Part shown: positions 33,434 through 43,619 of the stretch, one piece after another
Layout: the number at the start of each line of letters is the position of its first letter
How positions within the stretch are numbered: the stretch's first letter is position 1
Assembly: GCA_019059635.1 (NCBI GenBank)
Contig: JAGVRJ010000009.1
Coordinates: forward strand, 124,001-188,000
Length of the DNA stretch: 64,000 nucleotides
Reading direction: 5' to 3'
Source: Proales similis
Lineage: Eukaryota > Rotifera > Eurotatoria > Ploima > Proalidae
Translations under genes and position numbers: made by a program
The notes under the pieces: generated by a model
What the model was told of the DNA's origin: nothing
Database searches by the model: none
The model's input: the letters and a program-made list of their open reading frames with translations, nothing else

Positions 33434-35011
33434 CAACCAGTCGGGTAGATGAATATGATTTCGGGTATTTGTCCGTCCTCTACACTTGTGCCATTGTTAC
33501 TTCCGCTGGCGTACTGGAAGTGGAACGTCACTTGGTCGACTGAAGTGAGCTCACCGGCCACCGTTCGCATACCTTTAGTGCCGTAGAACGAGTCGGGTCC
33601 TGGACAAAAAAATTACTAAACGCGCGGAAGCTGGTTTCTGACTAGAAAGCTATTCAATACCTCGAATTGTGGCACTAGCGATGTAAACTGTGTCCGCCTC
33701 GATTTTGACAGGCTCTTTGAATAAGACCTTGAAAGTTGAGTTGCTTCCGTCGCAAGTGAACGAAGTCGTATGTTGAGCGCAAGTCTTGCATGAGTCGAAA
33801 TGAATGAGCTGAATCACAGCCTGGTATTCACATTTTCCGTAAATTGAGCCGTACAGACCGAAACCGGACACGAATATGGGTTTGTCTACTGAGAAGCGAA
33901 TGCGGTCTGAGCTTCCTGAGTAACCCCAGCGCGACTCAACTTGTAAAAACCGGTTGACGGTCATTTCTTGGCCACTAAGGGAGCTGCGAGGTGTGGAGTC
34001 GAATTTGATTTTGGCTTGGCAAATAGCGCCGAGCTCCGGAGAGGCGTCAGCAAGAGTGAGACGAACGAATAGGTCAATGATTGATGCATCGTCAATAATC
34101 CGATTTCGCTCCTTGCTCATCGCCAAAGCGAACTCTTCCTTTGACATGAGAGGAAATCGAATGAAACGGGCTGCGTCGGACGAAATCTGACTCATATTTT
34201 CACGGTTCAATTCTAAATTTCGCTGTCTACATTGATTCTCGGCCCATTTAAGAATGAACTCGAATAGGTGAGTCTCGCGTATGCCCAGCGAATCTCTTTT
34301 CAAAATTTCCACAAGAGTAGGCGAGTCGATATTAACGAAAAACTCCGAGGCGAACGCTTCCAATGTTTTCTTATCAATCATTTGGAGACATTCTTCGGCT
34401 AGCTTTCTCTCGTCAAACAAACTTGCTTGCTGTAGCAGAAGAAACGCATTGTCCGCACGCAGATTTGAACCCAAAAATGCAACACACGCTTGCTCTAGGC
34501 CAAGAATGGCATACTTTTTGCCAATGTACAGTAAGCTCATCACGTCTTCTGCCTCAATGTGCAGCTGGTCGGTGTAGAGATATCGGAGGGCTTTTTTGAA
34601 TGGCTCGGCTTCCACGTCCACAAGACGGATCGAATCTGATGGCGCCATGCTCGCTCCCGATCCGAAGAACATGGACATGAACACTGAGCTGGCTGCGCTG
34701 AGCATAAACTTGTGAGCTGGAATTTTCTCCCAGTAGTCGTCGTCGTCGTCGTCGCCGCTTGCTTCATCCGCTGCTTTTCTGGCCCAGAAGTACACGTCGG
34801 CCATCACTTCGCTGAGACAGAGCTTCGAAAGACGTTCGACTATAGTAGAGTTGGGATGGATGGCGTTTGATTCAAGAGTGCATTGGTCTTCGTTCTTGCA
34901 ATTCTTGCGCTTCGAATTTTTCTCAACTGGTTCGTTGGAAGCGTGGGAGCATTGATTCTTGCAAAGTTCACGGTCAACTGTTTCGTCCACTTGCTTTACC
35001 GAGGCGCTCAT
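33434..35011 (-). CDS. BTB-BACK-PHR protein (BTBD1/2/3/6 family)
   Basis: Two exons; the intron lies at about 33657-33602 in the PHR domain. ATG 35011 is the first in-frame Met; the frame is open to 35182, so a longer N-terminus is possible. The BTB domain (about 70-180) has DVYFWARKA, PAHKFMLSAASSVF and LRYLYTDQLHIEAEDV, interrupted by a run of six Asp. A BACK domain follows (LLQQASLFDERKLAEECL, LVEILKRDSLGIRE). The C-terminal PHR domain has RIRFSVDKPIFVSGFGLYGS, CEYQAVIQLI and, in exon 2, GTSVEDGQIPEIIF, the family's end. These proteins act as substrate adaptors for Cullin-3 ubiquitin ligases; BTBD6 promotes neuronal differentiation by removing PLZF. The exact paralogue is not decided. Confidence 0.9.
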
Positions 35012-36303
35012 TTGGCCCCAATGAAGGTTTTTTCTAAATTGATTGGACAAGTCTCTCAAATTGCGATCATAACAAGAAGCAAGTGTGTTAGAGAAAAAAT
35101 TGAAAAGATTGAACCCAAAGCTTTTGCTTTTTTGCTTCACTCTGGCTATAATAGTATGGGTGTATGCATGAGAGTTGGGCACCTTGAGGTAGCCACGCGC
35201 TCACACGGCGACAATCGCAACAAGAATCACTGTGGGTGTGATAGACGTAAATATTTATCTTAAGACAACAATCTCATCAAGCACTTTAACGAGTACGCTA
35301 GCAAAATAGGTTGAGGCCCGCCCTGGCACGCCCGAAGCTCAATCGCACGCTCAGCAAGCTCTAAATGGCCAACAAGAAGCTAATAAGGGCGAAAGAGAGC
35401 CAAAAATGGAACAATAACTTGGCCAATCAGTTGTGCAAGCCGCATAAGTAAATTAAGAACAAAGGAAAAAATAAGACTGATTAATGAAACGGCCGTGAGT
35501 TGGTGGCGTAGCTGAAGGTGCTAGAGTGAGGTTAGGGGCTGAGTGGTGGCCAGGATTATGCATGCGGCGTCAGGATTGCATAAGCGTTTGTTGAGCGCAA
35601 ATGTTTTTCATTTTCAACCTCACGCAGCCGGTTATTCGATAGGACCGACCTGTTCCCTATTACGTAATATTGAATGCTGGAACGCGAGCGTAGAGCGTAG
35701 AATTCATGTGCTACAGACAAACAGCGTCGCCTTGGTATATTTTAATTCAAATGCGATTTGAGGTAAATAAAAGTCGAAAATGTTGTCTGCCTTAATTGAT
35801 CTGCCCAGAAACCTGAGCTCTGCTCCCTCCCTCCTTTCTTGTCTTATTTTTCACAACTTGCAACGATTATAAACATGAAACAATAGACCGTGCTGTGTTC
35901 TTCCTAGATATTTATGGCGCATAATTTTTTGTAAAATAAAAGCGATCATAGACCTCGTTTTCTAGTGTCCGTCTCTCGAATAAGCCTCCTAATGGACGGG
36001 GATGGGAATTCGATCTCGGGCTCATTCCTACTCATCCCGATTCAATCTCTTTACTCTCGTATATTTGATTTTTGACGCTCTAGAGCTTCGATTATAATTA
36101 AAATTTATTATTCCGACATTATTCATTCTTCACTCGGCGAAACATATGGACCTAAAAATTACACGTCTTCACTAAAGAGAAAGGCCAAATTGAAAGCAAA
36201 TTCTGTCTCAACATTTCAGCCGATCGTCTCTCCAACGGGCAGTGTGTGTATTTAAGGCCTAGGGCTATGCTATAACTTGCCTGATTCAAGTGAAACAACA
36301 GAG
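35012..36303. other. Divergent intergenic region
   Basis: 1.3 kb between the BTB gene (-) and ACBD3 (+); it should contain both promoters. Small frames at 35543-35761 and 36152-36502 lack family resemblance and overlap the ACBD3 start. A TATTTAAGG box-like element lies at about 36248, 50 bp before the ACBD3 ATG. Confidence 0.4.
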
Positions 36304-38740
36304 ATGGCTGAAGAAAACAAATCTGAAGAGCAGATTGGTCAAGTTCAAGGAGACAATAGTTCGACCGGTTTAGACCTTGGTATGATCCAAGTTCAAGACG
36401 CTTACACGATTGCGCGGCAATTTCTAAAATGTAAACATCACACTTTTCTTCTCTCCTAAACATCACGGCTATTTGATTGTCTTTGGCAGCCAAAGAAGGC
36501 ACGAAGGCTATTCAACTGAGCTACCATGATCGAAATCTTCTGAACGTGCTCAATCGAATTATTAACGGTTTCAAGTATGAGGAAGAGCGAGAAAAAGTCG
36601 GATTTCTCGATTTAGTCGGCCATGACCGCTTGTGAGTTTCGTCAACTCATCTATCTGGCTATTCTTTTTGGTCTAGACTCTTTTTGCTTTTGAAGAAACA
36701 TATGGAAAGGCCTGGGCGAACTTAGCAAAGAAGAAGCGATGACGCGTTATATTGATTGTGTCGCTCGAACGTGCCCGCTGTTTGTGCCACACTTTGAGGC
36801 TCATAAAAAGCAAGTGGAGGAAGCGGAATGCGAAAAACAAAGGTATTCAGCAGAACACGACATCTCTAATCGGTTGGTACTGGATGAATGGACTTGCTGC
36901 CAAAACGATAAAAATTCGTAATCGGCCCAGAACTAAAAAAGCATAATCTGACTGATTTATGATGGAGGCGTCCGAAAAAAAAGAAGCAGAAGAAGATTAG
37001 GATAATTAAGGCGCTTGAAATCATGCTCTGCGTTGTCTATTTGAAGAAGCTGCTTTTTGGATGCGCATAATTAGCGCAGGCTTTCCATTCAAGCGGAATT
37101 ATTACTATTGCAAGAAAATCGATGCATTCGAATATGTGTACGGCATTTGCCAATATTATGTGACGCTCAACCTATTTGAGAATTAAACCCCAAGTCTCTT
37201 AAGGGATCATGTGTCTAATGCGCCCAGTACCAACAGTTGTCTCCCAAATCATCCAAATTCATTTTTCTTTTATTTGAAATGGATTGTAGACAGGCAGAAG
37301 AAGAAGAACGCAAACTAAAAGAGATGGCCGAGCAAAGAGAGAAAAAGATTCGCGAAGAGGATCTCAAGCTGATGGAAGAGGACCGGAAAAGGCGAGAGGA
37401 AATGCAAAGGTGAGCCGGACATTTCTATTTGAACATGAGCAATCAAAACTAAAAGACTTGATTGAACACCGAATAACCGACAGAAAACAGATTCAAGAAG
37501 CCCTCAACCAGCAAACCTATCCTCATTTCAAGGCCTATGCGGAACAACAGCATCCTAATAACAAGATGGCGGTAAGATGATTGTTCATTCAATGAACGTC
37601 CACCTACAACAAATGATTTAATCGCGATTTCGATTATTTCATTTTCCAGCAAGAGGAGCTTATTAAGCAGCTGCAAGAGCAGCATTTCGAACAGTACATG
37701 AATCAGGTCTATCAGCAGCAGCTGCTTCATCAGCAGCAGCAGGCAGAACAGCTAAAAGCCATGAGAGTAATTAAAAAGCCGCATGATTATAATGATTGCC
37801 AAAATTGTGTTGACTAATTTTTTAAAAATTTGCTCAGAGAGCTCAAAAAAGACAAGAACAGCTGACTGAAGACCAGTTGAAGAAGCTGTCAATAAGCGCA
37901 AACGATTCGAACGCCAACACCACAAACGAGAGCGCTTCAAATCGCTCGAGCCATGCACCAATTTCCGAGGAGTCGGTGAATCTTAGTCTGGAGACCGGTG
38001 CTGACACGGCTCAGGTGAAAGTAGAGACTAGCGCTCACAGTGAGCCGGTCGTAAGCCAGAGTTTAGCCGATGACGATGCAGACGATGACGAAGAAAGTAA
38101 ATTGAATCCACTTTGACAATTGATCTTGAACGGATCAATTTTAATTAATTCATAAATTAGTCGAACTACCGCCGATATCAGCCGCGAATATGTTCACAAG
38201 AAAGGACATAAAAGAGTTCAAGGCTAGCATTCGCAAAGAAAACGATGCCATCATCAAAGTGGGCAGCGGAGAGACAGTGACGGTCCGTAATGCCAATCAA
38301 CTCTTTTCGACTTTGAATTTGTTCAAATTTTGGTGTTCAAGGTTCGAGTGCCGACTCACGAGGACGGACGTCTAATCTACTGGGAGTTCGCCACTGACTA
38401 TTATGACATCGGATTCGGTCTGTACTTCGAGTGGACCATTTCGCCATCTAACAACGTCACTGTGCACGTGAGCGACTCGAGCGAAGATGAAGAAGAGGCC
38501 GAAGACGAGGACGGCGAGAAGCGCGACGATGTTGAAAAAGGCAGTAAAGGTGCACGCGCCAAAGAAAACAAACCACCTTGTGACGAAATAATTCCCATAT
38601 TCCGCCGCGATTGCCACGAAGAAGTCTATGCGGGCAATCACTTGTACCCGGGCCGGGGCGTTTACTTGCTAAAATTCGACAACTCTTACTCCCTCTGGCG
38701 CTCAAAGACTCTCTACTACCGAGTCTACTACAGCAAGTGA
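36304..38740 (+). CDS. ACBD3: ACBD3/GCP60 Golgi protein (acyl-CoA-binding plus GOLD domain)
   Basis: Nine exons from ATG 36304. The acyl-CoA-binding domain ([11 protein letters not shown], then [51 protein letters not shown]) is followed by a charged coiled-coil exon (about 37291-37409). Gln-rich exons come next ([16 protein letters not shown]), then a linker and the C-terminal GOLD domain ([67 protein letters not shown]), which is strikingly close to vertebrate ACBD3. ACBD3 binds giantin and PI4-kinase beta on Golgi membranes and scaffolds PI4P synthesis. An acidic insert follows [12 protein letters not shown], as in vertebrates. Intron 3 is about 440 nt, much longer than the others, and contains short coding-like stretches I cannot assign. 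Confidence 0.92.
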
Positions 38741-40148
38741 GAGTTCGACTGGCCGCAATCAGAGTGCGTGAACGCTTTAATGCCCACTCTAAAGCTGTAG
38801 TCAACAACATCCTTATCATCGTTTTTTTCCTCATCTTATGACGCCTTTAAAAAAAACTCCAATTTACTGAAGCTATTTCTCTAAAAACTTTGATTCGTTT
38901 CAGTCGCTTAGATGCTGATCAGAGAAGATGGTGAAATGACTCTTTATCACTTGTTATTCGCTCGTCAAGCTGAACACCAGCATTGACTTTGGCTTTCAAT
39001 TCAAGCAATTGTGTCGACTTGTTTCCAGGCATTATTCTCTCATCCCAAATCATCCAGCATTTTCGTCTATTTTAATCGAAAAAATAAATTGTCTTTTAAA
39101 CCTATTTAGAGCAAGGAGGGATGAGCACATAATGATTACGAACGGACTTTGATTAGGTGTCTCTTATTCGATTATTTATAAGCATTTGAGTGAGCATCAT
39201 ATTGATTTATGCCAATCGTTCGCTCGGTGGCTACAGAGATTTGAGCAGCAGACAAACTACGTCGTGTTCACCGATGAATGAATCATTTCATATTTAATTA
39301 AGGCTAAAAATATAACGGAAAGCTAAGTGTGGTCTACTGGCTTCTTAATCTGAAAATGAATTCCTGCGCCCTGGTAGTCTGCCTCTTTGCTTAAGATGCA
39401 TTAATAAGCTTAAGCATGGACCGGGAAATAATGTCTCTTTCTCAGAAAAGAATATTTTTAAACATGTGGTCCAATTTGTGGTTCCCAAAGCCGACTTGAG
39501 CGATAAAAGTAAAACAGGGGCCAAAAAAATCTTCTCATTCGTTCAAGGGCAGACAAGTCAGATTGTTCAAAGGAACTCAAATTGAACTCGACGATCGTCT
39601 GCTAGACACAGAGGATAGGCGCAAGAGATCGTTCAACGCAACTGAAATCAGAGCATAAATTGGCCAACAGTCAACATGCTTCTCATTTTGTTCTTTCCAA
39701 TCCTTTCTCTTGTTTTGTTCATCATTTTTCTGATTGTGTTGTTCAAAGATTTCTAAATAAGTGGCGCCAATCAGATGTTTTCATAGAGCGCAATTCAAAA
39801 CAAAATCCCGCCTACGAATTTTGTTCTCTGTGTTTTTAACACAAATAACTGCTAATGATTCCGAAAAAACGCGAGGTCAGAGCAGAATAAAAAAAAAGGA
39901 GGGAAGGGACAAGACGAGAGGCAAGAGAGAGAGAGAGCGGGAAGCGAGCAGGCCATTGAGAGTTCAGTCGATCACTCTCATTCAGACAATCCTGTAAGCG
40001 GCTGAACGAGGAGTGAACGCAATTCGAAGTTTTACGCGGCAATCGCCATTCATTTTGAATCGGCCTGAATTTTCCTTTTATTTGATCTACGCGAATTTCA
40101 ATCATCCTAAATCTCATTTAATAGATCGCTGAACGGTTCTCAATTCAA
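38741..40148. other. Intergenic, vasa upstream region
   Basis: 1.4 kb without a supportable gene. An AATAAA at about 39083 can end the ACBD3 transcript. A GA-rich tract lies near 39920-39950. The germline control elements of vasa probably lie here, by inference. Confidence 0.4.
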
Positions 40149-42446
40149 ATGAGCGACGAAAACTGGGACGATGAGATTGAGAGCACCCCAGTTGTGCCTA
40201 CAAAACTAGACGGCTTAGAACCAGTTTTCATCCAAGAAAACAAGGCCACAAACAATGCTTCGTCATCATCATTCGGCGACGAATGGAATACACAGGCCAG
40301 CTCTGGAGGTTTTCTAGACGACGATAACCGAGGAAAACCCAGTTTCGGTTCAAGCGGCTTCAGTTCAAGGCCCAGAAGCCAGAGTCGCGAGTTCAACGGC
40401 GAAAGAAGAGGGTTTTCCTCTCGCGGCGGATTCTCAGGCGGTGGTGGCGGCGGCAGAGGAGGTTTTGGTAACCGAAATCGAGACGAAGGTGGATTTGGAC
40501 GCTCTTTTGGCAACTACAACCGACGAGAAGAGTCCGGAGGCTTTGGAAATCGGTCAGATCGAAATCGAGACGAAGATGGATTTGGACGCTCTTTCGGTGA
40601 CTCAAACAGACGAGAAGAATCCGGAGGCTTTGGAAATCGGTCAGATCGAAATCGAGACGAAGATGGATTTGGACGCTCTTTCGGTGACTCCAACCGACGA
40701 GAAGAGTCCGGAGGCTTTGGTAGATCACGCGATGGCTTTTCGGGATCTAGAGGCCGTGGCGGCAATTTTTCCGGCTCGCGCGATGAAGGCAGAAGTTTCG
40801 GCAGAGGAGGCTTTAGTCGAGGACGTGATGATTTCGGCGACGAGTCTCAAGAGAGGTCGAATTTCTCACAGGGCCGATCTCAGGGAAGAGATCGAGGCTT
40901 TGATGATGAAAAGAGTTTCGGCTTTCGAAAGGATTATGAACGTCGCGGTGATTCAAGAGACGACAATCGAGAAGCAAACGGCGAGAGGCAAAAAGTCACT
41001 TATGTTCCTGAGGAGTATGAGCTTAACGAGGAAAACGTATTCCGAAGTGTGACAGTTGGTATCAACTTTAAAAAGCAAAATGAAATTCCTGTCAAGCTGA
41101 GCGGAAATGCTTCTGATGAGATCCAGCCGATCGAAGCTTTCACTGATGCTTCTCTATCCGAGCTGTTACTGGACAACATTAAAAAGAGCAATTATGATAT
41201 CCCAACGCCTGTACAGAGATACGCGATTCCGATAATTCTAAAGCGTCGAGACTTGATGGCCTGTGCCCAAACTGGTTCTGGAAAGACCGCTGCCTTTGTT
41301 CTGCCAATTATGACCAACATTTTACACGACGGCATCCAATCGAGCGAATTCTCTTCGATTCAAGAACCGCAGGCGCTAATTCTGTGCCCAACTCGCGAGC
41401 TCGCCATACAGACTTGGCAGCAATGCATCAAGTTCGGCTTCAATAGCATCATCAAATCACAAGTGGTTTACGGTGGTGTGATGGTCTCGCATCAGCTTAG
41501 TCAACTGAGAAAAGGATGCAACATCCTCGTGGCCACGCCGGGTCGATTGCTCGACTTGGTTCAGAGAAATCAAATCAGTCTGGCAAAAATCAAATATCTT
41601 GTGCTGGATGAAGCCGATAGAATGTTGGACATGGGATTCGAGTCGAGCATTCGAGAGATAATGAAGGCAGGCTCAGTGCCACTCAAAGCCGATCGAATCA
41701 CGCTGATGTTCAGTGCCACTTTTCCGCGCGAGATTCAAGAGCTAGCTCAAGACTTCCTCAATGATTATCTATTCTTGGCTGTTGGAATGGTTGGCGGTGC
41801 CAATACTGACGTTAAGCAAACTTTTTATCAGGCCGGTCGAGACGACAAGCGAGAAAAGTTGCTAGAGCTTCTCAAGGAGATTGGCGACGAGAAGGTGATG
41901 GTCTTCATCGAGAACAAAAAGTTCACTGATGTGATTGGATTCTTTTTGAGTCAAATTGGCTACAAAGTGACTACAATTCACGGAGATCGACATCAAAGTC
42001 AACGAGAAGAAGCATTGAGCTATTTTAAGAGCGGCAAGTGCAAGATTATCGTCTGCACATCGGTGGCTGCTCGAGGACTTGACATCGACCAGGTTCGATA
42101 CGTGATTAACTACGACTTGCCCAGCACAGTGGACGAGTATGTGCACAGAATTGGTCGTACAGGTCGATGCGGTAACGTTGGACAGGCCATAAGCTTCTTT
42201 GATCAGAGGTCGGAGAATGATCAAAAGCTGGCTCGTCAGCTCACTCAAATTTTAGAGCAGGCCAATCAAGAAATACCCGAATGGCTGAAGGAGGCAGCCG
42301 AAAATTCATACGGAAGCGCCTATCAAAGCACAGCGTGTATGAAGGACTTGAGAGGCGGCATGGGATCCCTTTCAGTTTCGGATCCAATTGGTTCAGCCCC
42401 GATGGGCGCAAGTCAACTCAACGACGAGGAAGAACTTTGGGCATAA
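40149..42446 (+). CDS. vasa: Vasa/DDX4 DEAD-box RNA helicase
   Basis: Intronless, 765 residues. The N-terminal 270 residues are Gly/Arg/Phe-rich (RGG and FGR/FGN repeats, including a 29-residue tandem repeat), typical of germ-granule phase separation. The helicase core has the Q motif (about 348), AQTGSGKTAAF (about 373), PTRELAIQ, VATPGRLLDL, DEADRMLD (about 485), SATFPREIQELAQDFL, VGMVGGANTDVKQTF, ARGLDIDQVRYVINYD and HRIGRTGR (about 666). VGGANTDV and the acidic C-terminus ending in Trp (DEEELWA) separate Vasa from its PL10/DDX3 relative. Vasa unwinds RNA in germ cells, supports piRNA amplification and promotes translation of germline messages. The nanos gene lies 475 bp downstream on the same strand. 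AATAAA at about 42556 ends the transcript. Confidence 0.95.
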   Translation: MSDENWDDEIESTPVVPTKLDGLEPVFIQENKATNNASSSSFGDEWNTQASSGGFLDDDNRGKPSFGSSGFSSRPRSQSREFNGERRGFSSRGGFSGGGGGGRGGFGNRNRDEGGFGRSFGNYNRREESGGFGNRSDRNRDEDGFGRSFGDSNRREESGGFGNRSDRNRDEDGFGRSFGDSNRREESGGFGRSRDGFSGSRGRGGNFSGSRDEGRSFGRGGFSRGRDDFGDESQERSNFSQGRSQGRDRGFDDEKSFGFRKDYERRGDSRDDNREANGERQKVTYVPEEYELNEENVFRSVTVGINFKKQNEIPVKLSGNASDEIQPIEAFTDASLSELLLDNIKKSNYDIPTPVQRYAIPIILKRRDLMACAQTGSGKTAAFVLPIMTNILHDGIQSSEFSSIQEPQALILCPTRELAIQTWQQCIKFGFNSIIKSQVVYGGVMVSHQLSQLRKGCNILVATPGRLLDLVQRNQISLAKIKYLVLDEADRMLDMGFESSIREIMKAGSVPLKADRITLMFSATFPREIQELAQDFLNDYLFLAVGMVGGANTDVKQTFYQAGRDDKREKLLELLKEIGDEKVMVFIENKKFTDVIGFFLSQIGYKVTTIHGDRHQSQREEALSYFKSGKCKIIVCTSVAARGLDIDQVRYVINYDLPSTVDEYVHRIGRTGRCGNVGQAISFFDQRSENDQKLARQLTQILEQANQEIPEWLKEAAENSYGSAYQSTACMKDLRGGMGSLSVSDPIGSAPMGASQLNDEEELWA
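40461..40712 (+). repeat. Tandem 87-bp coding repeat in vasa
   Basis: Three consecutive units (78, 87 and 87 bp) encode 26, 29 and 29 residues around GFGRSFG and NRREESG. The second and third units are nearly identical at nucleotide level. The repeat creates long open frames on both strands that are shadows. Confidence 0.9.
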
Positions 42447-42920
42447 ACTTGGGCCTTTGTTAACTGCTTGTTGTTATTGTTTTTGTTGCTGTTCCTTATT
42501 TATAATATGTTGAATAATCAGATCAGTTGATTAACGTTTTCCTTTAGAAGCCATAATAAAGCTAAGATTCAACAAATCGGTCTAATCGCCTCAGACAAAA
42601 ACGCATTCACTTCCTTTCCTCGAGAACTCTGTGAGTAGACCGCCCATTTAGCACCTAGGGACGAGATGTTTCAATTATGTCCCCGTCTCTAATTGAAAGT
42701 TAGGCAGAATGTTTGAATCCTTTTGCTTTTGATGCGCTTTCGAGTGCATGAGGCCGCTGCGCTTCTCTTGAGCAGAAGCGCTTCCTTTACACTGCTCTGA
42801 TTACGTGCCGCTCTCTGTTGCTCTAATAGCATATAAATAGCCCTCCAAGATCTGCTCAAGTCAATCACAAACTTGCCTCTTTCGCCAATTATCAATCACC
42901 GTCAATCTTTGAAGCCAACT
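42447..42920. other. Vasa 3' end and nanos promoter
   Basis: 475 bp between two same-strand germline genes. It holds the vasa poly(A) signal (about 42556) and the nanos TATA box. No other gene is seen. Confidence 0.5.
42832..42839 (+). promoter_or_regulatory. TATA box of nanos
   Basis: TATAAATA, 82 bp upstream of the nanos ATG. It predicts a separate nanos promoter rather than a read-through vasa-nanos transcript. Confidence 0.6.
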
Positions 42921-43466
42921 ATGGAATTCTTTATGGAAGAGCCCTGCGTATCCTTGGTCGCCCATTTTCAGCAACTCGTTCAACAATGGAACAGCGAACA
43001 ACAAGCAAGCAAACCTATGAGGGCGATAGTTCGCGGATCAATGTGCGAGCCGGCCACCGAGTTTAAGCAAGAGATGAACTCGACCATTTCATCAAATGAA
43101 GAGGGCTCGGACGAGTCCCAGATAAGTCAATCTCCCACCTCGTCGGTTGATTGTGGCCAAGCTCCTGCTGTTCGAGGCAAGAAAAAGCTGCCCTCTGAAC
43201 GCAATTCTGCTCTGGTAGATCTTCACAGCTGTGCTAGCAAGAGCGGCAAGAAGAATTTAATCTGCATCTTTTGCAAAAACAACGGAGAGAGTGAAGACAT
43301 TTACAAGTCGCATGCCCTCAAGGACCTGAGTGGCAGAGTCACTTGCCCCCTCCTTATGGTGCATGTCTGTCCCGTTTGTGGAGCAACTGGCCAGAATGCG
43401 CACACACTCAAATATTGCCGCAAGTACATCAACTCGAAGAGAAATGCGTTTCTCTGCCCCAACTAA
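42921..43466 (+). CDS. nanos: Nanos germline RNA-binding protein
   Basis: Intronless, 181 residues from ATG 42921. The C-terminal zinc-finger domain (about 114-167) has both CCHC fingers complete. [10 protein letters not shown] with the following SHALKD and GRVTC forms the first; [17 protein letters not shown] forms the second. These blocks are diagnostic of Nanos. The N-terminal 110 residues are low in conservation, Ser/Glu-rich, and begin [13 protein letters not shown] see no clear NOT1-interacting motif. Nanos binds Pumilio-marked mRNAs and recruits CCR4-NOT to silence them in primordial germ cells. It follows vasa directly and converges with the CEP295 gene, whose stop lies about 150 bp away. 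Confidence 0.96.
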   Translation: MEFFMEEPCVSLVAHFQQLVQQWNSEQQASKPMRAIVRGSMCEPATEFKQEMNSTISSNEEGSDESQISQSPTSSVDCGQAPAVRGKKKLPSERNSALVDLHSCASKSGKKNLICIFCKNNGESEDIYKSHALKDLSGRVTCPLLMVHVCPVCGATGQNAHTLKYCRKYINSKRNAFLCPN

Positions 43467-43619
43467 AGTGGTAGCTGACTGCAACTTAAACGGATCAGAT
43501 TGGTGGCTGCACTTTCAAATCGTTTTTATTTCATTTTTTTATTCTAAGCCAAGCTGATGAGATTTTTGATTTTATCAAGTCCAAGTGAATTTGAAAAAAA
43601 ATAATAAAAATATGAAAAT

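Noticed and set aside
37577-37764. Gln-rich segment as an unstable CAG repeat
   Set aside because: The Gln-rich stretch belongs to the normal ACBD3 linker and is interrupted by other codons; the vertebrate protein has the same feature.
40441-41052. 203-residue second plus-strand frame and long minus-strand frames over vasa
   Set aside because: They arise from the repetitive Gly/Arg/Glu composition of the vasa N-terminus; the vasa frame is clearly the coding one.
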